Under the pieces are notes generated by a model, which worked only from the letters and a program-made list of their open reading frames with translations, was not told the origin of the DNA and searched no databases. Shown piece after piece: positions 16,318 through 25,320 of a stretch of 64,000 nt of DNA. A program made the position numbers and the translations under genes. Source of the DNA: JAEUHO01 sp046350655 (GTDB lineage: Bacteria; Planctomycetota; PLA2; JAEUHO01); the NCBI GenBank assembly GCA_046350655.1, contig JAXMAB010000006.1, forward strand, positions 62,001-126,000. Reading direction: 5' to 3'. The stretch's first letter is position 1; each line of letters begins with the position of its first letter.

Positions 16318-17244
16318 ATGCCGACGGAGGACGCGCTCCCCCTGCCCGACGCGGTGAACGGCCTCTGCCGCTTCAGCCGGCGATGGGTCCGGATCGGCGG
16401 GGGCCTGCTGATCGTCGCGGCGCTGCTCCCGCACGGATCCGCGAGCGGCGCCGACGGCGGCGAGGGCGTCGGATGGCGCTGGCCCTGGGAGGAGCCGGCG
16501 ATCCACCCGTCGAGTCTCTGGATCGCCGCGTTCGGCGCGGGCGCCGTGCTGCTGTCGAACGTCCTGCGGAACGTCTGGGTCCCGATGCTCCTGTTCGTCC
16601 TCGGCCTCCTCGCGTCGCTGTGGCCCGCCCTCCAGACGTACACCACGCTCGGCGCCACGCCCACGTCGACGGACGCCGAGCACCTCGTGATCGCGAGCCT
16701 GGGCCTCCTCGCCCCCGTCGGAGTCGCGTCCGGATGCCGCCCGGTCCGCCGTCCCGGCGACGCCCTTCCCTCGGGGTTGCTCGCGGGGATCAGCGGGCTG
16801 GCGCTGCTCGCGCTCCGCCGCGACGAGATCGCCGAGACGTTCGCGGCGCCGCTCGCGCACCCCTGGGCCGCCGATCGTGGGGTCGTGTGGACCGCGCTCC
16901 ATGTCGCGTGCGGAGCGCTGGGCGCCCTGCTGCTCCTGCCGCCGGCGATCGGGCGCCGGGTCGTCGCGCCCCTGACCTGGGTCGTGCGGGCCACGTTCGG
17001 CTGGGCGGTCCTCGCGCCCCTCGCGCACGTCGTCACCCTCGTGGTGTCCCCGGCGCCGGCCCTGGCCGACGTCACGTCCCGCGAGGGGCTTCGCCTGTGG
17101 ATGGGCGCGGTCGTCGAGGGTGCGTTCCACGGGGGCGCGCTGCTCCTGTGCGCCGGCGGCCTCTCCGCCGGGCTCGACGAGGTCTCGCGGCTCCGGGCCG
17201 CGATGCTCCGCGCGACTGGGGCCGACCCCGCTCGTTCGGCGTGA
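16318..17244 (+). CDS. multi-pass membrane protein of unknown function
   Basis: A 308-residue product with about seven hydrophobic segments, beginning at residue 25 (WVRIGGGLLIVAALLPHG) and spread evenly to residue 285, joined by short polar loops. The ATG at 16318 is chosen over an upstream in-frame ATG (16183) because a GAGGTGAGG purine run precedes it and the extra N-terminus is Arg-rich and low-complexity. No family recognised. The 210 bases upstream hold nothing convincing. Convergent with asnB. Confidence 0.7.
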   Translation: MPTEDALPLPDAVNGLCRFSRRWVRIGGGLLIVAALLPHGSASGADGGEGVGWRWPWEEPAIHPSSLWIAAFGAGAVLLSNVLRNVWVPMLLFVLGLLASLWPALQTYTTLGATPTSTDAEHLVIASLGLLAPVGVASGCRPVRRPGDALPSGLLAGISGLALLALRRDEIAETFAAPLAHPWAADRGVVWTALHVACGALGALLLLPPAIGRRVVAPLTWVVRATFGWAVLAPLAHVVTLVVSPAPALADVTSREGLRLWMGAVVEGAFHGGALLLCAGGLSAGLDEVSRLRAAMLRATGADPARSA

Positions 17245-17284
17245 GCGGCGGCGCGCGGGATGGATCCGGGCCGCGCGCGCGGGC

Positions 17285-19162
17285 CTACGGCGCGTGCGCG
17301 GACCACTCGAGGAGCGCGAGCAGGGGATAGAGGCGGCGCGCGTGATCGGCGAGGCCGGCGCGGTGCTCCGCGAGGAGCGCGAGCGGCAGCGTCGGGTCGA
17401 GGAGCGAGGTCAGGGGCGACGGCGTCGCGAGCCGGTCACGCAGCCGGTCGCCGAGCGGGCCCGCGAACGCCCGCGCCACCGGGACCGCGAAGCCGCGCTT
17501 GCGACGGCCGAGGACCGCGCGCGGCACGATCCCCGCGAGCGCGTCGCGCAGGACCCGCTTCGTCGTGAACCGTCCGACCTTCAGCGAGGCCGGCAACGCG
17601 GTCGCGTACTCGACGAGGCGCTGCTCGAGGAACGGCGCGCGGGCCTCGAGCCCGACCCGCATGCTCGCGCGGTCCACCTTCGCGAGCAACGCGTCGGGCA
17701 GGTGCAGCAACAGGTCCACGCGGAGCAGCGCGTCCACCGGGTCCTGCGTCGCCGCCGCCGGCGCCGCCGCGGCCTCGTACGCGGCGAGGCACGCCTCGAC
17801 GGCGTCCGCGGGCAGGGCGCCGGGCCGGAACAGCCGCGCGACGTCCTCGGGGGCGAACGCGCCGAACCAGCGCAGGTGGCGCGCGAGCGGCGGGTGGCCC
17901 GCGCCGTCGAGGAGACGCCGCAAGAGGAAGCCGAGGCGCACGTTGCCGTGCCCGGCGGCGCCGCGCCGCGCGAGCCGGCGCCGCAACGGGCCCGGGACGA
18001 CGCGCGCGAGGCCCGCGAGCCGCGCGCCGACGTAGGTCGGGTAGCCGCCGAACAGCTCGTCGGCGCCTTCGCCGGACAACACGACCTTCACGTGCGCGCG
18101 CGCCGCGCGGGCGAGGAGCAGCGTCGGCACGAGGGACGGGTCGCCGATGGGCTCGTCGAGGCCCGCGAACACCTCGTCGAACCCCGCCGCGAGCCCCGCG
18201 GCGTCCACGGCGACCTCGTGGTGCTCGGTCCCGAGCGCCCGCGCCGTCGCGCGCGCGGCGTCGCCCTCGTCGAAGTCCGCGTCCGCGGGGCGCAGCGTGA
18301 ACGTCGGCACCGGCCCCTCGCGACGCGCCAGCGCCGCGATCGCCGCGGAGTCGAGCCCGCCCGACAACCACACGCCGACGGGCACGTCGGCCTGCCGGCG
18401 GCTCGCGACGGCCTGCTCGAGCCGCGCGCGCACCTCCGCCGCGGCCTCGCGCCGGGACGGACGGCGAGCGGGCCTCGCGGTCCCGGGAGCGGGGAGCGTC
18501 CACCACGGACGCACGTCGACGCGGCCGTCGCGCGCGACGAGGAGGTGCGCGGGCGGCAGGCGGTGCACGCCCGCCCACGGCGTCAGCGGCGCGGGCACGA
18601 AGCGGTGGACGAGGTAGCGCGCGACGGCGTCCGCGGAGAGGGCGCGGGGCGCGTCGGGGTGCGCGGCGAGGGCGCCGAGCTCCGACGCGAAGACGAGCCG
18701 GTCGTCGGTCGCGAACCAGACGAGGGGCTTCTCGCCGAGGCGGTCGCGCGCGAGGAGGAGCGTGCGGGTGCGGCCGTCCCACGCGGCGAAGGCGAACATC
18801 CCCTCGAGGCGCGGGAGGCAGGCGGCGCCGTCGAGGACCATGTGCTTGAGGAGGACCTCGGTGTCGGTGTTCGTCGCGAAGCGCTCGCCGCGGGCCTCGA
18901 GGTCGCGGCGCAGCGTCGCGTGGCCGTAGAGCTCGCCGTTGAGCGCGACGACGACGGGGCCTCGCGGGTCCTCCATGGGCTGGCGGCCGTCGGGCCCGCC
19001 GACGATCGCGAGGCGGCGCGCGCCGAGGAGCGCGCCCGGGACGGCGACGACGTGGCCGTCGTCGGGGCCGCGGTGGGCGAGGCGCGCGAGCATCCGCGCG
19101 AGGTCAGCGCGGTCCGCGGGGGTGCCGACGCCCGGCCCGACGATGCCCGCGATCCCGCACAT
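17285..19162 (-). CDS. asnB: asparagine synthase (glutamine-hydrolysing)
   Basis: Makes asparagine from aspartate, ATP and glutamine-derived ammonia. The 625-residue product has the class II glutaminase domain with Cys2 nucleophile (MCGIAGIVG; Cys is processed to the N-terminus) and LNGELYGH; then the synthetase domain with the ATP pyrophosphatase P-loop SGGLDSAAIAAL near residue 270 and SGEGADELFGGY near 365. Length normal. Third gene of the ispH-nfi-asnB run, starting one base after the nfi stop. At 18464-18488 the linker between the two domains (PAPGTARPARRPSRR) is encoded by the palindromic repeat family. Similar enzymes also act in surface polysaccharide pathways, which cannot be excluded. 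Confidence 0.93.
   Translation of the reverse strand: MCGIAGIVGPGVGTPADRADLARMLARLAHRGPDDGHVVAVPGALLGARRLAIVGGPDGRQPMEDPRGPVVVALNGELYGHATLRRDLEARGERFATNTDTEVLLKHMVLDGAACLPRLEGMFAFAAWDGRTRTLLLARDRLGEKPLVWFATDDRLVFASELGALAAHPDAPRALSADAVARYLVHRFVPAPLTPWAGVHRLPPAHLLVARDGRVDVRPWWTLPAPGTARPARRPSRREAAAEVRARLEQAVASRRQADVPVGVWLSGGLDSAAIAALARREGPVPTFTLRPADADFDEGDAARATARALGTEHHEVAVDAAGLAAGFDEVFAGLDEPIGDPSLVPTLLLARAARAHVKVVLSGEGADELFGGYPTYVGARLAGLARVVPGPLRRRLARRGAAGHGNVRLGFLLRRLLDGAGHPPLARHLRWFGAFAPEDVARLFRPGALPADAVEACLAAYEAAAAPAAATQDPVDALLRVDLLLHLPDALLAKVDRASMRVGLEARAPFLEQRLVEYATALPASLKVGRFTTKRVLRDALAGIVPRAVLGRRKRGFAVPVARAFAGPLGDRLRDRLATPSPLTSLLDPTLPLALLAEHRAGLADHARRLYPLLALLEWSAHAP
18464..18488. repeat. 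GCGAGGCCCGG element inside asnB
   Basis: GGGCCTCGCGGTCCCGGG on the plus strand, in frame in asnB, coding for the Pro/Arg linker between the glutaminase and synthetase domains. Confidence 0.65.
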
Positions 19163-19163
19163 G

Positions 19164-19862
19164 TCAGCCGCGGGTGGCGAGCGCCTCGCCGCGCGCGAGC
19201 CGCCGCGAGAGCGCGTCCGCGTGGCGGATGGGCTCCGGCAGGCGGTACCGGGTCGCGCACTCGAGCACGCGCCGCGCCGCGGGGAAGAGCCCGATCCGAT
19301 GGCCCACGCTGACGTAGACGGGGGCGACGTCGTCGCGGGTGGTGAGGACGAGGCCGATGCGCTTCCCCTTGCGCATCAGCGCGCGCCAGTCGCCGCGGTG
19401 GCGGCCGGCCCTCTCGTGCGTGCCGACGAGCAGCGACTTCGCGACGCCGACGACCGGCACGTCGAGGTGGAGCCCGAGGTGGGCGGCGATGCCGAGGCCG
19501 CGCGGGTGCGCGATGCCCTGGCCGTCCACGAGGAGGAGGTCGGGGCGCGTGCGCAGCCGCGCGAGCGCGTCGAGGAGGATCGGCGTCTCGCGGAACGAGA
19601 GGAGGCCCGGGATGTACGGCATCGGCGCGGGCGCCGACGCCGAGACGGTCTCGATCACGTGCCAGTCCGGCGCCTCGCACACGACGACGACGCCGTGCAC
19701 GTGGCCCGCCCGGTCCACGGCGCAGTCGACGCCCGCGACGCGACGGAGCGGCCGGCGCGGGGCGCCCTTCGTGATCACCTTCGCCGCCAGCCACGTCTGG
19801 AGGCGCATGGCGTCCTTCGGCGGCAGGTCGAAGGGGTGCAGGTGCCGGACGCGGAGGCTCAC
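19164..19862 (-). CDS. nfi: endonuclease V
   Basis: Nicks DNA one base 3' of deaminated bases such as hypoxanthine. The 232-residue product matches the family throughout: GVDCAVD (first catalytic Asp), MPYIPGLLSFRE, VDGQGIAHPRGLG, GVAKSLLVG, GHRIGL and YRLPEPIRHAD. The GTG start at 19862 overlaps the ispH stop by GTGA, showing translational coupling. Length normal. The clustering with ispH and asnB has no obvious functional reason. Confidence 0.95.
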   Translation of the reverse strand: MSLRVRHLHPFDLPPKDAMRLQTWLAAKVITKGAPRRPLRRVAGVDCAVDRAGHVHGVVVVCEAPDWHVIETVSASAPAPMPYIPGLLSFRETPILLDALARLRTRPDLLLVDGQGIAHPRGLGIAAHLGLHLDVPVVGVAKSLLVGTHERAGRHRGDWRALMRKGKRIGLVLTTRDDVAPVYVSVGHRIGLFPAARRVLECATRYRLPEPIRHADALSRRLARGEALATRG

Positions 19863-21106
19863 GCGGGGCCGGCCTTCTCGAGGTCGGGCAGCGCGAGGCC
19901 GTAGTGCTCGAGGACCCGCGTCACGACCGCGCCGATCGTCACGTCCGGCGTGGACGCGCCCGCCGTGACGCCGATGGTCGCGGGGCGCGCGGGTCGCCAG
20001 CCTCGGGACTCGACCGCCACCTTCCCGGCGACGGGGCGGTGGCGCACGACGTCGGCCGAGACGAGCCCGTCGGGGCCCTCGATGTGGAAGGCCGGGACCT
20101 TGCCGTGGGCCATCTCGAGCAGGTGCGTCGTGTTCGACGAGTTGAAGCCGCCGATCACGAGGAGCAGGTCGAGGGGCTCCCGGAGCAGGGCCTCGAGCGC
20201 GTCCTGGCGGTCCTGCGTCGCGGAGCAGATCGTGTCGAACGCGCGGAACCGGGCCTTGCCGTCGGCGGCGCCGTGACGGTCCTCGAGCGCCTGGCCGATC
20301 CGGCGCGCGATCTCGAGGGACTCGCTCGAGAGCATCGTCGTCTGGTTCGCGACGCCGATGCGCGCGAGGTCGCGGTCGGGGTCGAAGCCCGGCGAGACCG
20401 CGGTGCGGAACCGCGCGAGGAACGCCTCGCGGTCGCCGCCGCGGCGGATGTAGTCGGCCACGAGGTCGGCCTCGGCGAGGTCGAGGACCACGACGTAGCG
20501 CCCGCCCGGGTGCAGGAGCACCCGCGAGACGGTGGCCCGCGTCTCCTCGTGGGCCCACTTGCCGTGGACGAGCGACGTGAACCCCTCGCGGGCGTACTTC
20601 TCGACGCTCTTCCAGACGTTGAGCACCGACCCGCAGGTCGTGTCCACGAGCACGGCGCCGCTGCGCGCCAGCCGCTCGAAGTCGCCCGCGGGGACGCCGA
20701 AGGCCGGCAGCAGCACCACGTCGCCCGACGTGACGTCGTCGAGCGTCCGCACCTCGGGGTCGCCGACGAAGCGGATGCCCTTGCTCCGCAGGCGACCGTT
20801 CACGCCCGGGTTGTGGATGATCTCGCCGGTGAGGATCACCCGGCGGTCCGGGAACTTCTCGAGGGTCTGGTAGGCGTAGTCGACCGCCCGGTCGACGCCG
20901 TAGCAGAAGCCGAACTGCGCGGCGAGGCGGAACGTCAGGTCGGCGACGCGGAGCGTGAAGCCCTCTTCCCGGAAGCGGCGGACGATCGCCGAGTGGTAGT
21001 CGCCTGCGATCCGCTCCTTGACCTCGCCGCGCAGCCCGAGGCCCTTGCGGAAGTAGCGGTCCTCGAGCGGGACCGCGTCGGGACCGGGGGTGGGGGCCTG
21101 GGACAC
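19859..21106 (-). CDS. ispH: 4-hydroxy-3-methylbut-2-enyl diphosphate reductase
   Basis: Last step of the MEP pathway, making IPP and DMAPP; 4Fe-4S enzyme. The 415-residue product is the long cyanobacteria/plastid-like form rather than the 310-residue E. coli form. The three cluster cysteines lie in FCYGVDRAV (near residue 57), TCGSVLNVW (near 155) and CSATQDRQ (near 300). GTG start at 21106 with TAGGAT ending 6 bases upstream and no ribosome-binding site, so the message is probably leaderless. First gene of ispH-nfi-asnB. Confidence 0.95.
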   Translation of the reverse strand: MSQAPTPGPDAVPLEDRYFRKGLGLRGEVKERIAGDYHSAIVRRFREEGFTLRVADLTFRLAAQFGFCYGVDRAVDYAYQTLEKFPDRRVILTGEIIHNPGVNGRLRSKGIRFVGDPEVRTLDDVTSGDVVLLPAFGVPAGDFERLARSGAVLVDTTCGSVLNVWKSVEKYAREGFTSLVHGKWAHEETRATVSRVLLHPGGRYVVVLDLAEADLVADYIRRGGDREAFLARFRTAVSPGFDPDRDLARIGVANQTTMLSSESLEIARRIGQALEDRHGAADGKARFRAFDTICSATQDRQDALEALLREPLDLLLVIGGFNSSNTTHLLEMAHGKVPAFHIEGPDGLVSADVVRHRPVAGKVAVESRGWRPARPATIGVTAGASTPDVTIGAVVTRVLEHYGLALPDLEKAGPA

Positions 21107-21112
21107 GTCCGG

Positions 21113-21118
21113 ATCCTA
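21113..21118 (-). promoter_or_regulatory. -10 hexamer TAGGAT for ispH operon
   Basis: Minus-strand TAGGAT ends 6 nt before the GTG start at 21106; predicted leaderless transcript. Confidence 0.6.
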
Positions 21119-21199
21119 CCGACCCCCCGGGCGCACGGCGACGAACCGCGCCGACGCGAGGCCCGGTGGATGCCCGTGACGTTCCCTCGCCGGTGACGG

Positions 21200-21205
21200 T
21201 ATTGT
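21200..21205 (+). promoter_or_regulatory. possible -10 hexamer TATTGT
   Basis: TATTGT in a locally AT-richer stretch 88 nt before the ATG at 21294. No strong -35. Confidence 0.4.
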
Positions 21206-21293
21206 TGGAACGCAACGCCGGTCGCCGGCGTCCGAAGAAAAGGAAGGCCCGTCGCCTCGCTCGGGCGGAGCCACGGGTTGGAGGGTGTGTCGC

Positions 21294-23444
21294 ATGGAAC
21301 GCAGCGTCCCGGTCGAGTCCCGCTCCCCCGCCGCCCCGGGCAGCACGTCCCGTCGCGGCCTCGCCGGCCGCCGCGGCGCGCGCGCCGTGCGCGCGGGCGT
21401 CGTCGCGGCCGCGGCGATCGTCGTCGCGGTGGGCTTCCTCGTCGTGGGCGGGGCCCGCTCGGCCGACGCGGGCGCCGTGTCGAAGCGCTACCGCGACCGC
21501 AACGCGAAGTTCTCGTTCCGCGTCTGGGACGACTGGGACCAGGTCCCGCTCGAGACCGAGGGCAAGTCCGCCGCCCGCTGGGGCGGGGGCACCGACTCCT
21601 ACGCCGTCTGCAAGTACGTCGAGAGCGGCGCCGACAAGCGCGGCACCCTCGCCGCCGAGCTGATGGCCTACCGCATCGGCGGCGGCACCCAGGGCATGAA
21701 GACGGGCGTCACGACCGAGGGCGACGGGCCGAAGGACCCGATCATGGAGGAGATCAAGAAGCGCTTCGGCAGCGACGAGCCGAAGACCGCTCGCGACCTC
21801 TTCCTCAAGATCCTGATGGGCGGCGGCTACCTCGACGAGCCCGCGCCCGCGAAGCCCGCGAAGGGCGGCAAGGCCCCCAAGGGCGGCCAGGCCGCCCCTC
21901 CCGAGGACGACGGGCCCGGCGCCTGGGAGAAGGAGCGCGAGCGCATGAAGGCGCTCGGCGAGTCGCTCCTCTCCGAGAAGAACGCGAAGGCGGTCAAGTC
22001 GAAGGACGGCGTCCCCGGGAAGATGTGGGTCGTCGAGCGCGTGAACCCCCTCGCGTACTGGACCGACAAGCCCTTCTACCTCGTGTTCGCGGCCTTCAAG
22101 AAGGACGAGGTCGAGGTCGGCCTCTGGATCGTCTGCGAGGGCGACCGGCGCAAGAAGATCGAGCCGGGCTGCAAGCAGGTCGTGTCGTCGTTCATCTGGT
22201 TCGACGAGCAGGCCGACGACGTCGAGTCGAAGGCCGTCCTCGACGGGCTGCCCATCAGCGCCGAGAAGCGCCGCGCGATCGAGCGCGGCCTCATCGGCGG
22301 GTGGGACGTCGCCGTCTCGCCGCTGAAGAACTACGTCATCCTCTACAACACCAAGGGCCGTCGCAACGACTTCCTCGCGAAGATCATCGGCGAGCGCATC
22401 GAGCAGATCCGCGCCCAGGTCTACGAGGTGCAGTTCCCGCCGGCGCAGCCCATCAAGGCCGTCTGCATCTGCCGCATCTGCGGCGACGCCGCCGAGTACC
22501 ACCACTACGGCGGCCCGGGCGGCAGCGCGGGCTACTGGAACAGCGACACCGAGGAGCTCGTCTTCTACGACGCGAGCCCCGCGAAGGCCCCCGACGACGA
22601 CACGCTCGCGGTCCTCTACCACGAGGCGTTCCACCAGTACATCTACTACAGCGTGGGCGAGGTCGCGCCGCACTCGTGGTTCAACGAGGGCCACGGCGAC
22701 TACTACGCCGGGTCGAAGTACACGGCGAAGAAGTTCGAGATCAAGCCCTTCAACTGGCGCGTGAGCACCATCCAGGGCGCGCTCGCCGCCGGCCCGTCGC
22801 CCTGCGAGACGGTCACCGACCCGCAGACCAAGCAGACGTACGACAAGTACGACCGCAAGAAGGGCGGCTACACGCCGCTCGACAAGTTCGTCCGCATGAC
22901 GCAGGGCGAGTACTACAGCTACCCCGGCGTCTCGTACGCGCAGGGCTGGAGCCTCGTCTACTTCCTGCGCGAGTACGTGCCCAAGAACCCGAAGTGGGCC
23001 GCCAAGTGGGGGAAGATCCTCCCCACGTACTTCGACACGCTGAAGGCCGCCGTCAACGCCGAGCGTCCGACGCCGAAGCCGGGCCCGAAGCCCGGCCCGG
23101 GCGGCCCGGCCATGGGGGGCGATGCCCCCACCGCGCCCGGCGACGGGCCCACGACGCCCGACGAGCCGAAGCCGCCGACGCTCCCCGGCGACGACGCGCC
23201 CGGTTCCGGCGATCCGTCGCCCGACGAGCCTGGCATGGGCGATGGGCCCGGCATGGGCGAGCCCGGGATGGGGGACGCGCCGTCCGGCGACGAGCCGAAC
23301 CCGTTCGAGGGCTTCACGATGCCGTCCTCGCGGTATCGCTCGAGTGCGGACGCGCTGAAGAAGGCGGTCGACACCGCGTTCGCCGGCGTGGACATGGCCG
23401 AACTCGAGGCGGCCTGGCGCGAGACGATGCGCAAGGTGAAGTAG
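21294..23444 (+). CDS. exported HExxH metalloprotease-like protein (DUF1570-like)
   Basis: A 716-residue protein. A 45-residue Arg/Ala-rich start with hydrophobic core VVAAAAIVVAVGFLVVG acts as signal peptide or anchor. The central part carries YHEAFHQY near residue 440 (HExxH zinc site) followed by WFNEGHGDYYAG about 25 residues later, whose Glu is the expected third ligand of a gluzincin. This spacing and the surrounding aromatic residues fit the DUF1570/peptidase MA-like group, common in Planctomycetota. The last 130 residues are Pro/Gly/Asp-rich with repeated PGMGD/PGMGE units and then a short helical tail. The ATG at 21294 has GGAGGG 8 bases upstream, better than an in-frame GTG at 21285. 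Protease activity is inferred from the motif only. Confidence 0.8.
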   Translation: MERSVPVESRSPAAPGSTSRRGLAGRRGARAVRAGVVAAAAIVVAVGFLVVGGARSADAGAVSKRYRDRNAKFSFRVWDDWDQVPLETEGKSAARWGGGTDSYAVCKYVESGADKRGTLAAELMAYRIGGGTQGMKTGVTTEGDGPKDPIMEEIKKRFGSDEPKTARDLFLKILMGGGYLDEPAPAKPAKGGKAPKGGQAAPPEDDGPGAWEKERERMKALGESLLSEKNAKAVKSKDGVPGKMWVVERVNPLAYWTDKPFYLVFAAFKKDEVEVGLWIVCEGDRRKKIEPGCKQVVSSFIWFDEQADDVESKAVLDGLPISAEKRRAIERGLIGGWDVAVSPLKNYVILYNTKGRRNDFLAKIIGERIEQIRAQVYEVQFPPAQPIKAVCICRICGDAAEYHHYGGPGGSAGYWNSDTEELVFYDASPAKAPDDDTLAVLYHEAFHQYIYYSVGEVAPHSWFNEGHGDYYAGSKYTAKKFEIKPFNWRVSTIQGALAAGPSPCETVTDPQTKQTYDKYDRKKGGYTPLDKFVRMTQGEYYSYPGVSYAQGWSLVYFLREYVPKNPKWAAKWGKILPTYFDTLKAAVNAERPTPKPGPKPGPGGPAMGGDAPTAPGDGPTTPDEPKPPTLPGDDAPGSGDPSPDEPGMGDGPGMGEPGMGDAPSGDEPNPFEGFTMPSSRYRSSADALKKAVDTAFAGVDMAELEAAWRETMRKVK

Positions 23445-23449
23445 TCATC

Positions 23450-23712
23450 GTTCGCCCATCGACGGTCGGCGTCGATGGGCGGACGGTTCCCCGGGACCGC
23501 GAGGCCCGGCGGTCGCGATCCGCCAATGAACGACCGGCATCGATTGGCGGATCCGCCGATCAACGACCGGCATCGATTGGCGGATCCCGGGACCGCGAGG
23601 CCCGGCGGCCGCGATCCGCCAATCATCGACCGGCATCCATTGGCGGATCCGCCGATCAACGACCGGCGTCGATTGGCGGATGGGACCCGGGACCGCGAGG
23701 CCGGGTGGCCGC
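23450..23712. repeat. compound hairpin array A
   Basis: Five dyads in tandem. The core unit has arms GATCCGCCAAT and ATTGGCGGATC around a loop of about 15 nt containing CGACCGGCATCG; units lie at 23517-23553, 23549-23587, 23613-23649 and 23647-23682, with a diverged one at 23453-23481. Three copies of GGGACCGCGAGGCCCGG (starting near 23491, 23587 and 23687) punctuate them, so the array is a tandem duplication of a 96-100 bp compound unit. It fills the spacer between two convergent genes. No spacer diversity, so not CRISPR. Confidence 0.85.
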
Positions 23713-23714
23713 GG

Positions 23715-25187
23715 TCAGCGGATCGTGATCGGCGCGGGGGCGCTCGCGACGCGGTTCACGGTGACGACCACGTCGCCGCTGGCGGCGCCGGACGGGACGC
23801 GCAGGCGCAGCCCTTCGACCGTGGGGACGACGAACCACGCGTCCTTCCCGCCGACGGTCACGCGCAGGTCGCCGAAGAGCGGGAACGGCGGCAGGCCGCC
23901 CGGGCGCCAGCCCGAGAGATCCACGAGGTCGTGGCCCTCGACGTCGAGCACGTCGCCCACCGCGAGGTCGCCGGGGACGAGCGCGGTGACGACGGGGGCC
24001 GCGCGCGGGACCACGTCGAACGCCAGCCCCGCGCGCGCGCGGCCGCCGACGTCCACGACCACGTCGCCGTCCGTCGCGCCGGCCGGGACGATCGCGGTGA
24101 TCGCGCCGGGCGCGAGCGCGAAGATCGCGGCGCGGACCCCGCCGAACGTCACCTCGAGGCGGTCGCCGGGCACGAGCAGGTCGTCGCCCTCGATCCGGAC
24201 CAGCGACCCGGCGCTCGCCGCGGCGGGGACGAGGGTCGTGAGCGTCGGCGCGGGGACGTCGCCGACGACGACGTCGAACGGCGCGCTCGAGAGCCCGCCG
24301 ACGGCGATCGTCGCGGGGCCCGAGACGGCGGTGGCGGGGACGACCACCGCCGCGCCGCGGCCGAGGCCGAGGGCTCGCACCGGCGCGGCGCCGCTGAAGG
24401 TGACCTCGACGCGCTCGGGCGGCGTCCCGAGGTGCTCGCCGTGCAGCACCAGGACCGTGTCCGGCGTGGCGACGCTCGGGGAGAGGCTCGTGACGACGGG
24501 GACGGCCGGCGCGAGCACCTCGAACGTCGCGGGGCCGCTGGTCGCGGTGCCCCGCGTCACCCGCAGCTCGGCCGGGCCCACCGGCAGGCCCTCGGGCACC
24601 ACCAGCACCACGGCGTCGGCGAGCGCGAGCACGACGGTCGCGGCGGTCCCCCCGACGGTCGCGGTCGTCGCGACCCCGCGCGCCGCGAGCCCGTCGCCCT
24701 CGACGACGACGAGGTCGTGCGCCGCGCCGGACGCGGGGCGCAGCGCGTCGATCGTCGGGAGCACCGCCGGGTCGTCCACGGCGTCGCCGACGTGCAGGAC
24801 CGCGTAGGCGAGCGGGCTGCGGCCGACGCGCGGCAGGCGGTGGACGCCGAAGCCCTCGAGCAGGCCGCGGTCGTCGAACGCGTCCACGTCGTCGAGGAGC
24901 GCGGCGAGGGCGTCGGCGCCGGCCCACGCCGCGGGCGCGGGGACGAGGCCGTCCGCCGTGCCGCGCCAGCAGCGGGCGGCGCCCGACCCGTCGCGTGCGA
25001 GCGCCGCGAGGTCGGCGCGGCCGTCCTCGTCGAGGTCGACGGAGACCGCGGCCGTCCGCCACTCGACGCTCGCGCCGCCGGTGCCGCCCACGCCGCCGGT
25101 GTTGACGCTGGTGAACGTCGTGCCCCCGCCGCCGCAGCCGGCCGACCCGAGCAGGACCGCCGCCGCCGCGAGCACGCGCGCGTTCAT
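23715..25187 (-). CDS. lipoprotein with IPT/TIG repeats
   Basis: A 490-residue protein with a lipoprotein signal peptide (MNARVLAAAAVLLGSAGCGGGG, lipobox GSAGC near residue 18). It has an FG-GAP-like stretch DLDEDGRADLAALARDG near residue 50, then about four IPT/TIG immunoglobulin-like repeats, each opening with a xxSLxPxxAxxGxxVxIxGxxL pattern (for example VVTSLSPSVATPDTVLVLHG and LTTLVPAAASAGSLVRIEG). Probably a surface adhesion or structural protein. The ATG at 25187 follows a GGAGGCTCCC ribosome-binding site and gives the signal peptide directly; an in-frame upstream start would add ten charged residues. Confidence 0.85.
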   Translation of the reverse strand: MNARVLAAAAVLLGSAGCGGGGTTFTSVNTGGVGGTGGASVEWRTAAVSVDLDEDGRADLAALARDGSGAARCWRGTADGLVPAPAAWAGADALAALLDDVDAFDDRGLLEGFGVHRLPRVGRSPLAYAVLHVGDAVDDPAVLPTIDALRPASGAAHDLVVVEGDGLAARGVATTATVGGTAATVVLALADAVVLVVPEGLPVGPAELRVTRGTATSGPATFEVLAPAVPVVTSLSPSVATPDTVLVLHGEHLGTPPERVEVTFSGAAPVRALGLGRGAAVVVPATAVSGPATIAVGGLSSAPFDVVVGDVPAPTLTTLVPAAASAGSLVRIEGDDLLVPGDRLEVTFGGVRAAIFALAPGAITAIVPAGATDGDVVVDVGGRARAGLAFDVVPRAAPVVTALVPGDLAVGDVLDVEGHDLVDLSGWRPGGLPPFPLFGDLRVTVGGKDAWFVVPTVEGLRLRVPSGAASGDVVVTVNRVASAPAPITIR

Positions 25188-25215
25188 GGGAGCCTCCGTA
25201 CGCCGACCCGGGTCC

Positions 25216-25221
25216 ATCGTA
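25216..25221 (-). promoter_or_regulatory. -10 hexamer TACGAT
   Basis: Minus-strand TACGAT, 28 nt before the ATG at 25187. Confidence 0.45.
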
Positions 25222-25264
25222 CCCCCGAGGCCCCTGCGGATCCCGTCGCAGCCCCCCGGAGGCG

Positions 25265-25320
25265 CGCGGGCCTCGCGTCGGCCGGCGGGCCTCGCGTCCC
25301 GAGGACGGGGGCCGCGGTCG
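25265..25320. repeat. GCGAGGCCCGG element, two half-copies
   Basis: CGGGCCTCGCGTC appears twice in direct orientation, followed by GGGGGCCGCGGTC. Lies between two minus-strand genes. Confidence 0.7.

Noticed and set aside
23450..23712. CRISPR-like regular repeats
   Set aside because: Repeats are self-complementary hairpins nearly without unique spacers, and no cas genes are present in the window.
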